Origin: Fasciola hepatica
Lineage: Eukaryota; Platyhelminthes; Trematoda; Plagiorchiida; Fasciolidae
Reading direction: 5' to 3'
Length of the DNA stretch: 64,000 nucleotides
Assembly (NCBI GenBank): GCA_948099385.1
Contig: CANUEZ040000199.1
Span: 134,001-198,000, forward strand
In this document: positions 1 to 8,071 of the stretch, piece after piece
How positions within the stretch are numbered: position 1 is the stretch's first letter
Layout: each line of letters starts with the position of its first letter
Made by a program: the position numbers and the translations under genes
Notes under the pieces: generated by a model
Told to the model about the DNA's origin: nothing
Seen by the model: the letters and a program-made list of their open reading frames with translations, nothing else
The model's database searches: none

Positions 1-804
1 TAGGACCGCTGTAGCATCCAGCGGCATTCCTAATCGGAACCCAAGACCACCTTGAGCGGACGAGGGTTACCATTGTCATTTATTTTCCCTAATCAAAAAA
101 CGGCTTTGACCTTTACGTTATTTGCCAGGTTTTCCTCATAGGTGGAAAATATTTTGGCAAATATTTCCCGTAGTAGAGAAACGTCGTGCTCTAATCTACT
201 TTGAGGCTCCGACTCGGTTGATTCCGAAAAATTCACGACTAGGAAGCATTGGGTCCTAGGTGGCGGCGCCATCCGTTGACGTGGCTTTACTGTTTTAAAT
301 TGACTCATGGTTTCCGTCTGCCCTGGATCGGGGCCTGTCTCCGTCGGCTGCATTCGATACTTCCGGAACATTAGTTTTGTCTTCCGAGTGTACAGCTACT
401 TCGGCTTTGTCTGTGACTACTGATTTCTTTCGGCGTTGCTTCTTCACAGCTCTTAATGGGTTGTTCGTAGCGCCTGAAGCTACTTCTGCGTGGGACCTGG
501 GGCTCGTTGCACACGGTGCCGCGGATGCCTGGTTCGCCGCTGAATCAGCTTCATGTCTTTTTCTTTTATTTGCGGTGGTACAATCTGTGCATAGAATTTG
601 CAGGAATGGGGAGCTGCAGGAACTCAGCCACTCATACTTATCCTTGTCGATTTTAGTACACTTTAGGTGAATCCACCCTTCGCAAAAATCACACATCAGG
701 GCTTTGACCCGAGGGCCAATATTTTTCTTGCACACCAAACACGCACATTGATCCTCAGAGGTAACTGAACTCATAAAGTTTGTAAATCCGCTGAGAAGCC
801 ACAA
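1..804 (-). pseudogene. ORF1 of element X (PHD-like zinc finger protein), copy 1, broken
   Basis: The ORF starts at the ATG at 802-804 and first reads to a stop at 295-297 (169 aa). The N-terminus has a C4HC3-type PHD-like finger: a CLVC pair, CDFC, then WIHLKC and a terminal CTDC, about residues 20-75. A basic Lys/Arg-rich linker (RKR, KKQRRKK) follows. The C-terminal part continues in another frame (371 down to 93) and contains VVNFSESTES, resembling the RRM-like part of CR1-type ORF1 proteins. Two further stops interrupt that frame, mirrored at 1313-1315 and 1376-1378 in the plus copy. The role in the family is RNA binding and RNP formation. Here it is a pseudogene, although the frame change could be ancestral to the family. 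Confidence 0.7.
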
Positions 805-860
805 ATATCACAGGACAATATATATCCACGAGGAACAACGGTAGACACCCGGTGTAACGC
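1..860 (-). mobile_element. CR1-like non-LTR element X, copy 1 (5' region, runs off the window)
   Basis: Minus-strand 5' portion of a non-LTR retrotransposon. The element 5' end lies at about 860 (it stops there and again at 4838, after the same final bases), and the copy runs leftwards out of the window through ORF1. Positions 1-549 are the reverse complement of 859-1407, and 556-860 repeats as 4534-4838. Seen directly: these matches. Known: CR1/Jockey-type elements carry an ORF1 with a zinc finger followed by an endonuclease-RT ORF2. Whether the rest of this copy exists to the left cannot be seen. Confidence 0.8.
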
Positions 861-861
861 T

Positions 862-1633
862 GATTCAGCGGCGAACCAGGCATCCGCGGCACCGTGTGCA
901 ACGAGCCCCAGGTCCCACGCAGAAGTAGCTTCAGGCGCTACGAACAACCCATTAAGAGCTGTGAAGAAGCAACGCCGAAAGAAATCAGTAGTCACAGACA
1001 AAGCCGAAGTAGCTGTACACTCGGAAGACAAAACTAATGTTCCGGAAGTATCGAATGCAGCCGACGGAGACAGGCCCCGATCCAGGGCAGACGGAAACCA
1101 TGAGTCAATTTAAAACAGTAAAGCCACGTCAACGGATGGCGCCGCCACCTAGGACCCAATGCTTCCTAGTCGTGAATTTTTCGGAATCAACCGAGTCGGA
1201 GCCTCAAAGTAGATTAGAGCACGACGTTTCTCTACTACGGGACATATTTGCCAAAATATTTTCCACCTATGAGGAAAACCTGGCAAATAACGTAAAGGTC
1301 AAAGCCGTTTTTTGATTAGGGAAAATAAATGACAATGGTAACCCTCGTCCGCTCAAGGTGGTCTTGGGTTCCGATTAGGAATGCCGCTGGATGCTACAGC
1401 GGTCCTACAGATTAAAAGGAGAAAAACAACCACTCCTTCGAGATCTTGACCCCGAGGAAAGGGAGAGGTACCGGTTAGCCTTGAGAGAGCTCCACGAATG
1501 CCAGGCCAATGGTGAATCAGGTCTTTTTATCCGGGATTTTCGTGTTCAGCGGAGGCGTCTTCAACTGAGATGGGAACCGTTCAATCTCACCGGCATCATC
1601 AACCAGGCGGCCCCTGCGGTGGAGGTGCAATGA
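862..1633 (+). pseudogene. ORF1 of element X, copy 2, 5'-truncated and broken
   Basis: Lacks the zinc-finger segment, which remains in copy 1. The first frame runs 862-1113 (basic linker, ends at TAA 1111-1113). A second frame, 1037-1633, carries the RRM-like segment VVNFSESTES, then stops at 1313-1315 (TGA) and 1376-1378 (TAG). It continues in the same frame as a Glu/Arg-rich C-terminus (RDLDPEERERYRLALRELHE, then a basic tail) to TGA after 1630. Both stops are also in the inverted copy, so they predate the duplication. Probably RNA-binding in the intact family. Confidence 0.65.
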
Positions 1634-1677
1634 GGGTCGGTAAGAAGAGGGAAGACATAAGAGGGCATACACTTATC

Positions 1678-4462
1678 ATGTCGTCTAATGTCAGGAGTCT
1701 GTTGAACAAGTGAGATGAGCTCGAGGCATGGGTGGTTCAGCACTCGCCAACATTGGTCGCCTTGACGGAGACGTGGCTTACCAGTGGGGTGCAGGACTCG
1801 GAAGTGGCTATCCCAGGATACACACTTTACCGTGCTGATAGGAGCCAAGCTAGGCGAGGAGGCGGCGTGGCGATGTACATTCGAGCTGACGTCCCTTCGC
1901 TACAGTTGGATCGCCTGATAGACCCGGAGGGCTATGAAGAATCGCTTTGGTGTCGCGTGAAGTTGACACCCAGTGGATTTGAGTCTGTCAGAGTCATTTA
2001 TCGGTCACCAGAAGCAGACCCACGGGTAGTACTGACTGGAGTAAGGCGTTGGGCGGGCGATGGTCACTGTCTAATTTTGGGTGACTTCAACTCGTCGAAT
2101 GTGGACTGGGAGAACTTGCAGTGCACTGCAGGAGCGAATTCATTTTCCCGCGAGCTTCTTTCAACGGTGCTGGAACTTTCCTTGTACCAACACGTCGGAA
2201 GGCCGACCCGAACCCAGGATCACCACACGTCTATCCTAGATCTGATGATATCTCCAAGGCGGTCCGATGTTGATCAGATCGAGTACCTACCGCCACTAGG
2301 GTGCAGTGACCATGCAGTATTGACCATCAGCTGGAAGAGAGGAGCGACGTTTGTCCCCAGACCACAGGGCGGACTCAACGTCTGGCGAATGTCGTTCCAA
2401 CAAGTCAGGGAGGCTGCATCCTCAGTGATGTGGTATCCGCCAGAACCGTATGACATAGACAAGGCTTGGGAGGTAATCCGAGATGAAATCCTTCAGTTAT
2501 GCCAGACTTTTGCTCCACCATCCAGACAGCGGCCGTATGCGAAAGGCCCACCTTGGTTTGACTCGCAACTTAGGCGTCTTTTGAAGCGTCGGAACCGAGC
2601 ATGGAAACAATGTCAAGCGACTGGAGAAGGATATGATCGATACCGCAACATCCGGAGCCAGTGTACCCAAATGAAACGAGAAAAGCGACGTATCTTCGAG
2701 GAGACGTTAGCAATGGACTCGGTACAAGCACCCAAACGACTGTTCGCATATCTGCGACGGAGAACGCGAACCACGACTGCAATCCCAGCCTTACAGGACG
2801 GACATTCGCTGGGAATTACAGATGAACACAAGGCAGAGATACTGGCGAGACACTACTTGTCAGTCTGTGCTCCTGAACAGAGGCACAATCGTCCCTCACA
2901 CATTGCCGGGGGAGCCCCTCAAATGTCTTGTCAAGAACTCACCGAGGAAGAAGTGGCGGCAACCATGCGCACCATTAGAGTCAACCAATCCCCCGGACCT
3001 GATGGTGTTCATCCGTTGGTGGTAAAGGAACTGGCCGATGTGTTAACTCAACCAGTCACACGACTGTTCAACGCGTCTTTAGCAGCGGGAAAGCTCCCCC
3101 AAGAATGGAAGAAAGCGGTCGTCGTGCCACTGTACAAAGGTGGGGCAAATGCTGAGGCTGTCAACTACCGACCTGTCAGTCTAACACCGGTGATAGGAAA
3201 TGTTATGGGGCGCCTGCTGGCAACGCGAATCCGGGACCATATTGGGGTATACGACCTACTTAGCTGACAACAACGTTTTTTGGAAAAGCAGGTCGTGCCT
3301 AACAAACTTGGTAATCGCACGAGAACGCTGGACGATAGCCAAGGCCGAAGGACACCCTACGGACGTAATCTTCGTGGATTTTAGCAAAGCTTTTGACAAA
3401 GTTCCGCATGACCGTCTATTAGGTAAGCTTAAGGCTCTTGGTGTAGTAGATCCCTTGATTCTGTGGATAGAGGACTTTCTAAAAGGCCGAACCTTTGCAG
3501 TACGAGTAGCACAGTCACTGTCAACTTGGCAAGTGGCAGCTAGTGGTGTTACACAAGGATCGGTTCTGGGTCCGCTCCTCTTCCTGGCCTATATCAATGA
3601 CCTACCACCAGTTTTTCAATCGCCGTGCCTCATTTACGCAGACGACCTAAAGATCTGGCGCACGATTACGTCATACGCTGACGAGCTCGTTCTTCAGGAG
3701 GACATCAGAGCCCTTGAGAGATGGTCAGATCTGTGGTCACTACCAGTCAACAGGGACAAGTGTGCGCATATGCGAGTAGGAGCACCGTCCAGCAGTGGGA
3801 TGTACAATATACACGGGGCACCCCTCCGGCGCTCTGTCTGCGAAAAAGATCTGGGAGTGATGGTGGCCTCGTCACTAAAAACGAAGCACAATACTGATAG
3901 AGTCTGTTCTTCAGCGTGGAGTATCCTGGGGCCGATAACTCGTTCATTCGGCCATCTCTCACTCAACGCCTTCAAGGTGCTGTATGCAACCCATGTGCGT
4001 CCCAGGCTGGAATACGGGGGGGCAGCAGTTTTCCCTTGTACGTTGGCAGAGGTGGCAAAGTTGGATAGAGTACAGAGAGGCGCAACCCGCCTTATCGGAG
4101 GGCTACGTGGGGTCAGCTACGAAGAGCGGCTGATGATCACAGGGCTGTTTTGAATGGCCTATCAGAGAGTCCGGGGAGACCTGATCTTCACCAGGCGTGT
4201 CATCAGAGGCGACTTCGGTCCAGAACTACGTGCAGAGCTCCCTCTTCGCGGAGATGGCCGTACGAGGGGACACCCGCTAACTCTAAAGAAACTGCACTCG
4301 GTGGGCTCCCCTCTGGTGTACCGTCTATCTCGGAGGGTGACCAATCTATGGAACTCGCTGCCAGCCGAAGTGGTGGAAGAGCCCAACGACACATTGTTCA
4401 AGCGACTTCTGGACGTATTTCTAAAGAGGTGGTGGGAGACACACATGAGTTTACATCACTGA
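1678..4462 (+). pseudogene. ORF2 of element X: endonuclease-reverse transcriptase, broken
   Basis: ORF2 starts near the ATG at 1678 (MSSNVRSLLNK) but hits TGA at 1711-1713. The frame reopens and runs to 3267. Domains in order: an exonuclease/endonuclease/phosphatase domain (ALTETWLT at about 1755, GDFNSSNVDW near 2080, CSDHAV near 2305), a linker with GPPWFD, then RT (SPGPDGVHP, NYRPVSLT). A frameshift between about 3240 and 3267 moves RT into the next frame (3200-4153) with FVDFSKAFDKVPH, TQGSVLGPLLF and catalytic YADD (LIYADDLKIW). TGA at 4151-4153 then interrupts the C-terminus, which continues in frame to 4462 (RVRGDLIF, WNSLPAEVVEE). The intact family performs target-primed reverse transcription. 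At least three lesions make this copy inactive. Confidence 0.85.
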
Positions 4463-4533
4463 GCTGTGGTGAGGACGCTTACACGGGAGAGATACCCTCT
4501 GCCTCTATTGTGAAGAATGAAAAATGAAGAGGC

Positions 4534-4838
4534 TCTTTTTCTTTTATTTGCGGTGGTACAATCTGTGCATAGAATTTGCAGGAATGGGGAGCTGCAGGAA
4601 CTCAGCCACTCATACTTATCCTTGTCGATTTTAGTACACTTTAGGTGAATCCACCCCTCGCAAAAATCACACATCAGGGCTTTGACCCGAGGGCCAATAT
4701 TTTTCTTGCACACCAAACACGCACATTGATCCTCAGAGGTAACTGAATTCATAAAGTTTGTAAATCCGCTGAGAAGCCACAAATATCACAGGACAATATA
4801 TATCCACGAGGAACAACGGTAGACACCCGGTGTAACGC
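4534..4838 (-). mobile_element. Element X, isolated 5' fragment (305 bp)
   Basis: Direct repeat of 556-860 (offset 3978) with only a few visible differences, for example gaattc versus gaactc near the start codon. It holds the 5' leader and the ORF1 start with the PHD-like finger. It ends exactly at the same 5' boundary as copy 1 (final bases tgtaacgc), after which the flanks differ. Its internal edge is where plus copy 2 ends. Confidence 0.85.
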
Positions 4839-4878
4839 AGCAGAAATATGCAACAAATCGAGAAGAAATCAAGAAAAG
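4839..4878. other. Short junction sequence between X and B elements
   Basis: Forty bases that are neither X nor B. The A-rich string here (gaaatcaagaaaagt) recurs near 39555-39575 beside another (AACTG)n-ending element tail, so it may be a fragment of a further repeat. No gene is seen. Confidence 0.4.
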
Positions 4879-5323
4879 TTCAGTTCAGTTCAGTTCAGTT
4901 CAGTCTGCACAGGACAGGTAATGGCCACGGCCAATCGAGCGTCCAGAATTCCTTCAATGGTATGCACACAAGTTATGCATCCACCACTGCCGAGTGTATT
5001 TCGTCGAATCCCCGCTAAAAATTGATGGAAACGAAAAACCTCATCGCACATCAGCTGCGTGAGACACTATGCATCGTGAGCGTTCACTGAGACAGTACGC
5101 AATGAGGGAAAAGGCCTGCTAAAACATACTCCAGAAGGACCACAGTGCTACCCGTCATCCATCTAGTTGATATTCTCAAGGCTCACTACAAGGAAAGATC
5201 TCGTACCACTTGCGATCTAGGGCACCTTTGAAGGATTGGACGGTCTGCAGATCTACCATTTCACCAGGCAGACCGTTGCAACTGTTCACAACCCTTTTGC
5301 TGAAGAAGTGCGATCTAGCCAGT
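4879..5323 (-). mobile_element. CR1-like element B, 3'-terminal fragment
   Basis: Minus-strand 3' end. The terminal repeat on this strand is (TTCAG)n at 4879-4903, i.e. (AACTG)n in element sense. Upstream lie the 3' UTR and the last part of ORF2, matching the second B copy at 39746-40240 nearly base for base (for example the segment around 5150-5320 versus 40012-40175). The fragment is cut at 5323, where the 3' end of an A element begins. Confidence 0.75.
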
Positions 5324-5324
5324 G

Positions 5325-5903
5325 CAGTTCAGTTCAGTTTGCACAGGACTTGGTGTGGCTAGAGCCAATCGTGTGTCCAGATAGTTGTGTTGTCGGCGAG
5401 TTTCCGTAGCTCCCAACACTGTGTGATTTTCTTTTCCTGAAAGACAGAAATTTTGTGCAGTATCAGCCTTGGCAGAGAAAGTTGGAAACAATGAGTAAAT
5501 TGCATCTGACCCTAAAAGCTGCTTAACATAACTCGGGGTATACTGCCGCCCAACATCGATCGACTGCTTTCATAAAAGCCTTCACGGTTGTGGTATTTAT
5601 GACCTCCTCCGGGAGCTTGTTCCAATAGGGTACCACTCTATTTGAGAAGTACTTCGCCCTAATTTGGAGCCTCGAATGTTTCCTTTGTAATCTAGGGCTA
5701 TGCCCCCTTGTACCTCTCTCCGGGATTCGAGAGAAAAGTTCATCTCGTCTTATTCCTGACAGTCCTTTCATTACCTTGAAGGTTTCTATCAAATCCCCGC
5801 GAATGCGCCGTCTTTCCATCGAGAACAGGTCTAGGGCACGGAGACGCTCTGTGTAGGTAAACTCCCTTTGCCCGGCCACCATTCTAGTGGCTGGGTAAGT
5901 CAC
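5325..5903 (-). mobile_element. CR1-like element A, copy 1: 3'-terminal fragment with ORF2 C-terminus
   Basis: Starts on the plus strand with (TTCAG)n, then about 190 bp of 3' UTR, then the ORF2 C-terminal domain (stop at 5523-5525, open to 5903). The protein part contains ERLRALDLFSMERRRIRGDL and ends in AVYPELC, the same C-terminus as A copies at 30020, 38879 and 41393. This C-terminal region of CR1-type ORF2 follows the RT domain and has no catalytic motif. The copy is 5'-truncated by at least 3 kb. Confidence 0.85.
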
Positions 5904-5907
5904 AGTA

Positions 5908-6066
5908 GTTCAATTCAGTTAAGTTTGCACAGGACTTGGTGTGGCTAGAGCCAATCGTGTGTCCAGATAGTTGTGTTGTCGGCGCTTTTCCGTAGCTCCC
6001 AACACTGCGTGATTTTCTTTTTCTGAAATGCAGAAATTTTGTGCGGTATCAGCCCTGGCAGAGTAG
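5908..6066 (-). mobile_element. CR1-like element A, copy 2: 3' UTR fragment only
   Basis: A second A-type 3' UTR starting with a degenerate TTCAG repeat (5908-5922) and matching 5333-5475, with scattered differences. It is truncated before any coding sequence. It abuts the truncated 5' end of copy 1, making a head-to-tail stack B, A, A on the minus strand. Confidence 0.75.
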
Positions 6067-6184
6067 TCTTGAAGTCTTGAAGTACTACACGGGTTCGAGT
6101 CTTTGAGCCCAATTGTCCCGGTTCTTGAGGAAATCTTTGATCTTCTGTCTAATTCGCCGAGCTGAAACGAGCGTAAAAAGAAGC

Positions 6185-6220
6185 GGCGGTGGGGGGGCGG
6201 GAGGGGGGGGGCTGGGGTGG
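6185..6220 (+). other. G-rich tract with G-quadruplex potential
   Basis: Five or more runs of three or more G within 36 bases, including runs of seven and nine G. The composition is unlike its surroundings. It lies just beyond the 3' end of element F (on minus it is C-rich). A function is not shown; slippage-prone simple sequence is an equally good reading. Confidence 0.5.
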
Positions 6221-6358
6221 CAGTGAAAACAAGATACACATAACCTCATGCAGTGTCACACTGTGGACATTGCCTTAAGCTGAGTGGGGGTGCGGCATTC
6301 ATGAACATATATGCGATAAAAGACAACTATTTTGTTTTTGTTTTTTTGACAAAGGGAA

Positions 6359-7650
6359 TTATTGGGAGAGACCCAGGTAGAGGTCTAGCTTTTTCTTGAA
6401 GATAGTTTTGTTCTGCGAGAGAACAATATCTTCCGGAAGTGCATTCCACAGAGTAATAACCCTATAGCTAAAAAAGTTTATCCTTAGTGAAGTGCGTGGC
6501 CTGGGCTTGAAAACTTTTCTGCTGTGACCACGGAGAGAGGAGGCTGGACAGACGGAGAAGAAGCAATCGCTTTGACCTGTTTCAAAAAGGTGGAACATCA
6601 AAAACAGATCACCTCTTACGCGTCTTAAGTCAAGGGGATAGAGGTTGAGGAGTGAGAGGCGGACGGGATAAGGTAGATGGGATAGACCACTTCCTGCCTT
6701 GGTGGAGGCCCGCTGAACTCTTTCTAGGATCTCACGGTCTCGGACAAGACCAGAGTGCACTATATGACTACCGTACTCCAGCAGAGGTCGGATATACGTG
6801 CCGAAAATGATGGGAAATCATCCTTAAATATGCGCGGGAAGGACCTTTGAATCATGTTTAGGACTCGAAAGGCAGACTTGCTCGCAAGTTGGCGATGACG
6901 AGGGAAGGAAAAATTACAATCTAGCCAAAAACCGAGCACCTTGTGCCGGTCAACCCTTGGCAGTGTGGTTGCTCCATTAATGGAAAACGTGTGGCCAGTC
7001 TCTCTGCCGAAAGACATGCTCACGCATTTGTCATCATTAACTGGGAGGTTCCAATCCTCGGACCAGCGTTTTGTTTCATAAACTGCAATTTGCAGGTCTT
7101 CAACGCTTGAACTCCAGAGGGTTACATCATCTGCGTACATGGCAATGTTCGCAGGAAGGGCTGTCGGTAGATCGTTTATATAGATCAGGAAAAGAAGAGG
7201 ACCTAAGACCGACCCTTGGGGGACCCCAGTTGTTACTGGGGAGGGATGAGACAAAACATTCCCGACTTTAACCACAAAGGTACGGTCGGTAAGGAAGCTA
7301 CGTAGGATGGCCAACATGGAGCCTGTAATCCAGTATGTCTGCAGCTTATAAAGAAGAGGGGCATGTGGGACCTTATCGAAGGCCTTAGCAAAATCGATGA
7401 ATACAGCGTGTGAGATCTGGCCATCATCATAGGCTTTCGTTAGACTATCCATGACAGTAAGCATATTGGTGATGCATGACCTGCCAGGAAGAAACCCATG
7501 TTGGGACGGGGAGAGGATCTTATTTCTATGAAAATGGGAAAGAATCTCACTCTTAAGAATTCCCTCAAAAATTTTGCTAGGTATGCTAGTGAGGCTTATG
7601 GGTCTGTAACTAGAAGCAGGATGTCTACTACCCTTCTTATAGATGGGTGC
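6359..7650 (-). pseudogene. ORF2 of element F, reverse transcriptase part, one frameshift
   Basis: Reads leftwards from the BEL-1 junction: RPISLTS, then FIDFAKAFDKVPH, GVPQGSVLGPLLFLIYINDL, and the YADD catalytic motif (MYADDVTLW). A frameshift near 6800-6820 moves the C-terminal domain into another frame, where it continues (LERVQRAST, LRRVRGDLFLMF, WNALPEDIV) to the stop at 6359-6361. The RT core itself is uninterrupted. Together with the 14369-15788 segment it made one endonuclease-RT protein. It is inactivated by the BEL-1 insertion. Confidence 0.85.
7646..7650. repeat. Target-site duplication of BEL-1, left copy (GGTGC)
   Basis: GGTGC directly precedes the 5' LTR and again directly follows the 3' LTR at 14364-14368. 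Removing BEL-1 plus one copy restores the uninterrupted reading of element F. Five-base duplications are usual for BEL/Pao integration. Confidence 0.9.
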
Positions 7651-8029
7651 TGTAACGGCCGGTCGTGGAAAATCCCCTTTTTTCCCTCGCGATTCAGTGT
7701 TTTTTCCCAACATCACTCATTTCCATACACTATTGACTTGTCTTTACGAACTGGTTGTTTTTCTGGACCAATTGTTGTTTGTTCGCGCCCAGAGCGCTAT
7801 TTTGGCACATCCTTGCTCAGGACCTGCGTGACGCACGTGCTGTCTGCTCACACGCTGCTATTCGGTTTCTCGTTGTTGAGTCTTTGTGATCGTATTATTG
7901 AGGTTTGTATATTGTTTATGTCATTGTTTATTTTAATAATCTAGTATCGTAGAATTATCACGGATAATCGCCTTCTGATTTCGGGATCCGTTGCGAATTT
8001 GGCTACGCATTGCTCAAACGTTCGTAACA
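7651..8029 (+). repeat. BEL-1 5' LTR
   Basis: 379 bp beginning TGTAACGGCC and ending TTCGTAACA, matched by 13985-14363 with one visible substitution. It should contain the promoter and transcription start. AT-rich stretches near 7900-7940 (tattgtttat, ttattttaat) could serve as core promoter or polyadenylation signals, but I cannot place them securely. Confidence 0.93.
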
Positions 8030-8052
8030 ATACTCAATAGATCTATTTGGAA
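8030..8052 (+). promoter_or_regulatory. BEL-1 primer-binding region (non-standard)
   Basis: The bases directly after the 5' LTR are ATACTCAATAG, not the usual TGG that pairs with a tRNA 3' CCA end. A TGG occurs only at 8048. BEL-2 has the same ATACTCAA directly after its 5' LTR. Because these octamers sit at the same place in two different BEL/Pao families, this is probably the real minus-strand primer site. The primer tRNA is not identified. Confidence 0.45.
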
Positions 8053-8071
8053 CGAGGAAAATTCACGCAAA

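Larger units (their letters stand above)
1..1407. repeat. Inverted repeat: arms 1-549 and 859-1407, 309-bp loop
   Basis: Position x in the left arm pairs with 1408-x in the right arm without visible gaps; for example the first bases at 1 match the complement at 1407, and 541-547 pair with 861-867. Both arms encode the same part of ORF1, including the same two stop codons and the same frame change, with at least one difference (Glu versus Asp in the C-terminal segment). The left arm is cut by the window edge, so the true arm may be longer. Confidence 0.9.
861..4530 (+). mobile_element. CR1-like non-LTR element X, copy 2 (lacks its 5' 305 bp)
   Basis: Plus-strand copy that begins inside ORF1 at 861, directly after the 5' end of copy 1. 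It continues through ORF1, the endonuclease-RT ORF2 and a short 3' UTR ending near 4530 in an A/G-rich tail (gaagaatgaaaaatgaaga). The missing 5' 305 bp is found inverted on both sides (556-860 and 4534-4838). The length from ORF1 to 3' end, about 3.7 kb, fits a nearly full CR1-like element. Clade assignment rests on the endonuclease plus RT order, the YADD motif and the RVRGDL-type C-terminus, not on a tree. Confidence 0.8.
6240..7650 (-). mobile_element. Non-LTR element F, 3' half (split by BEL-1)
   Basis: Minus-strand 3' part of an element whose 5' part lies at 14369-17264. BEL-1 (7651-14363) sits between them, duplicating GGTGC. Ignoring BEL-1, the ORF2 frame reads across the junction (AVIAPIYKKGSRHPASSYRPISLTS). 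The 3' UTR after the ORF2 stop (6359) extends to roughly 6240. The exact 3' end is uncertain. Confidence 0.8.

Noticed and set aside
377..670. Plus-strand ORF opposite element X ORF1 and its duplicate at 771-1031
   Set aside because: Antisense shadow of ORF1 within the inverted repeat, with no features of its own.
6056..6110. tRNA-like A and B boxes (tggcagagtag, then gggttcgagtc)
   Set aside because: The A-box part belongs to the element A 3' UTR and no acceptor stem can be drawn; a coincidental match at a junction.
7991..8071. Upstream extension of the BEL-1 polyprotein into the 5' LTR
   Set aside because: The frame is open but starts at a non-ATG codon inside the LTR; the first ATG after the LTR (8072) is the plausible start.
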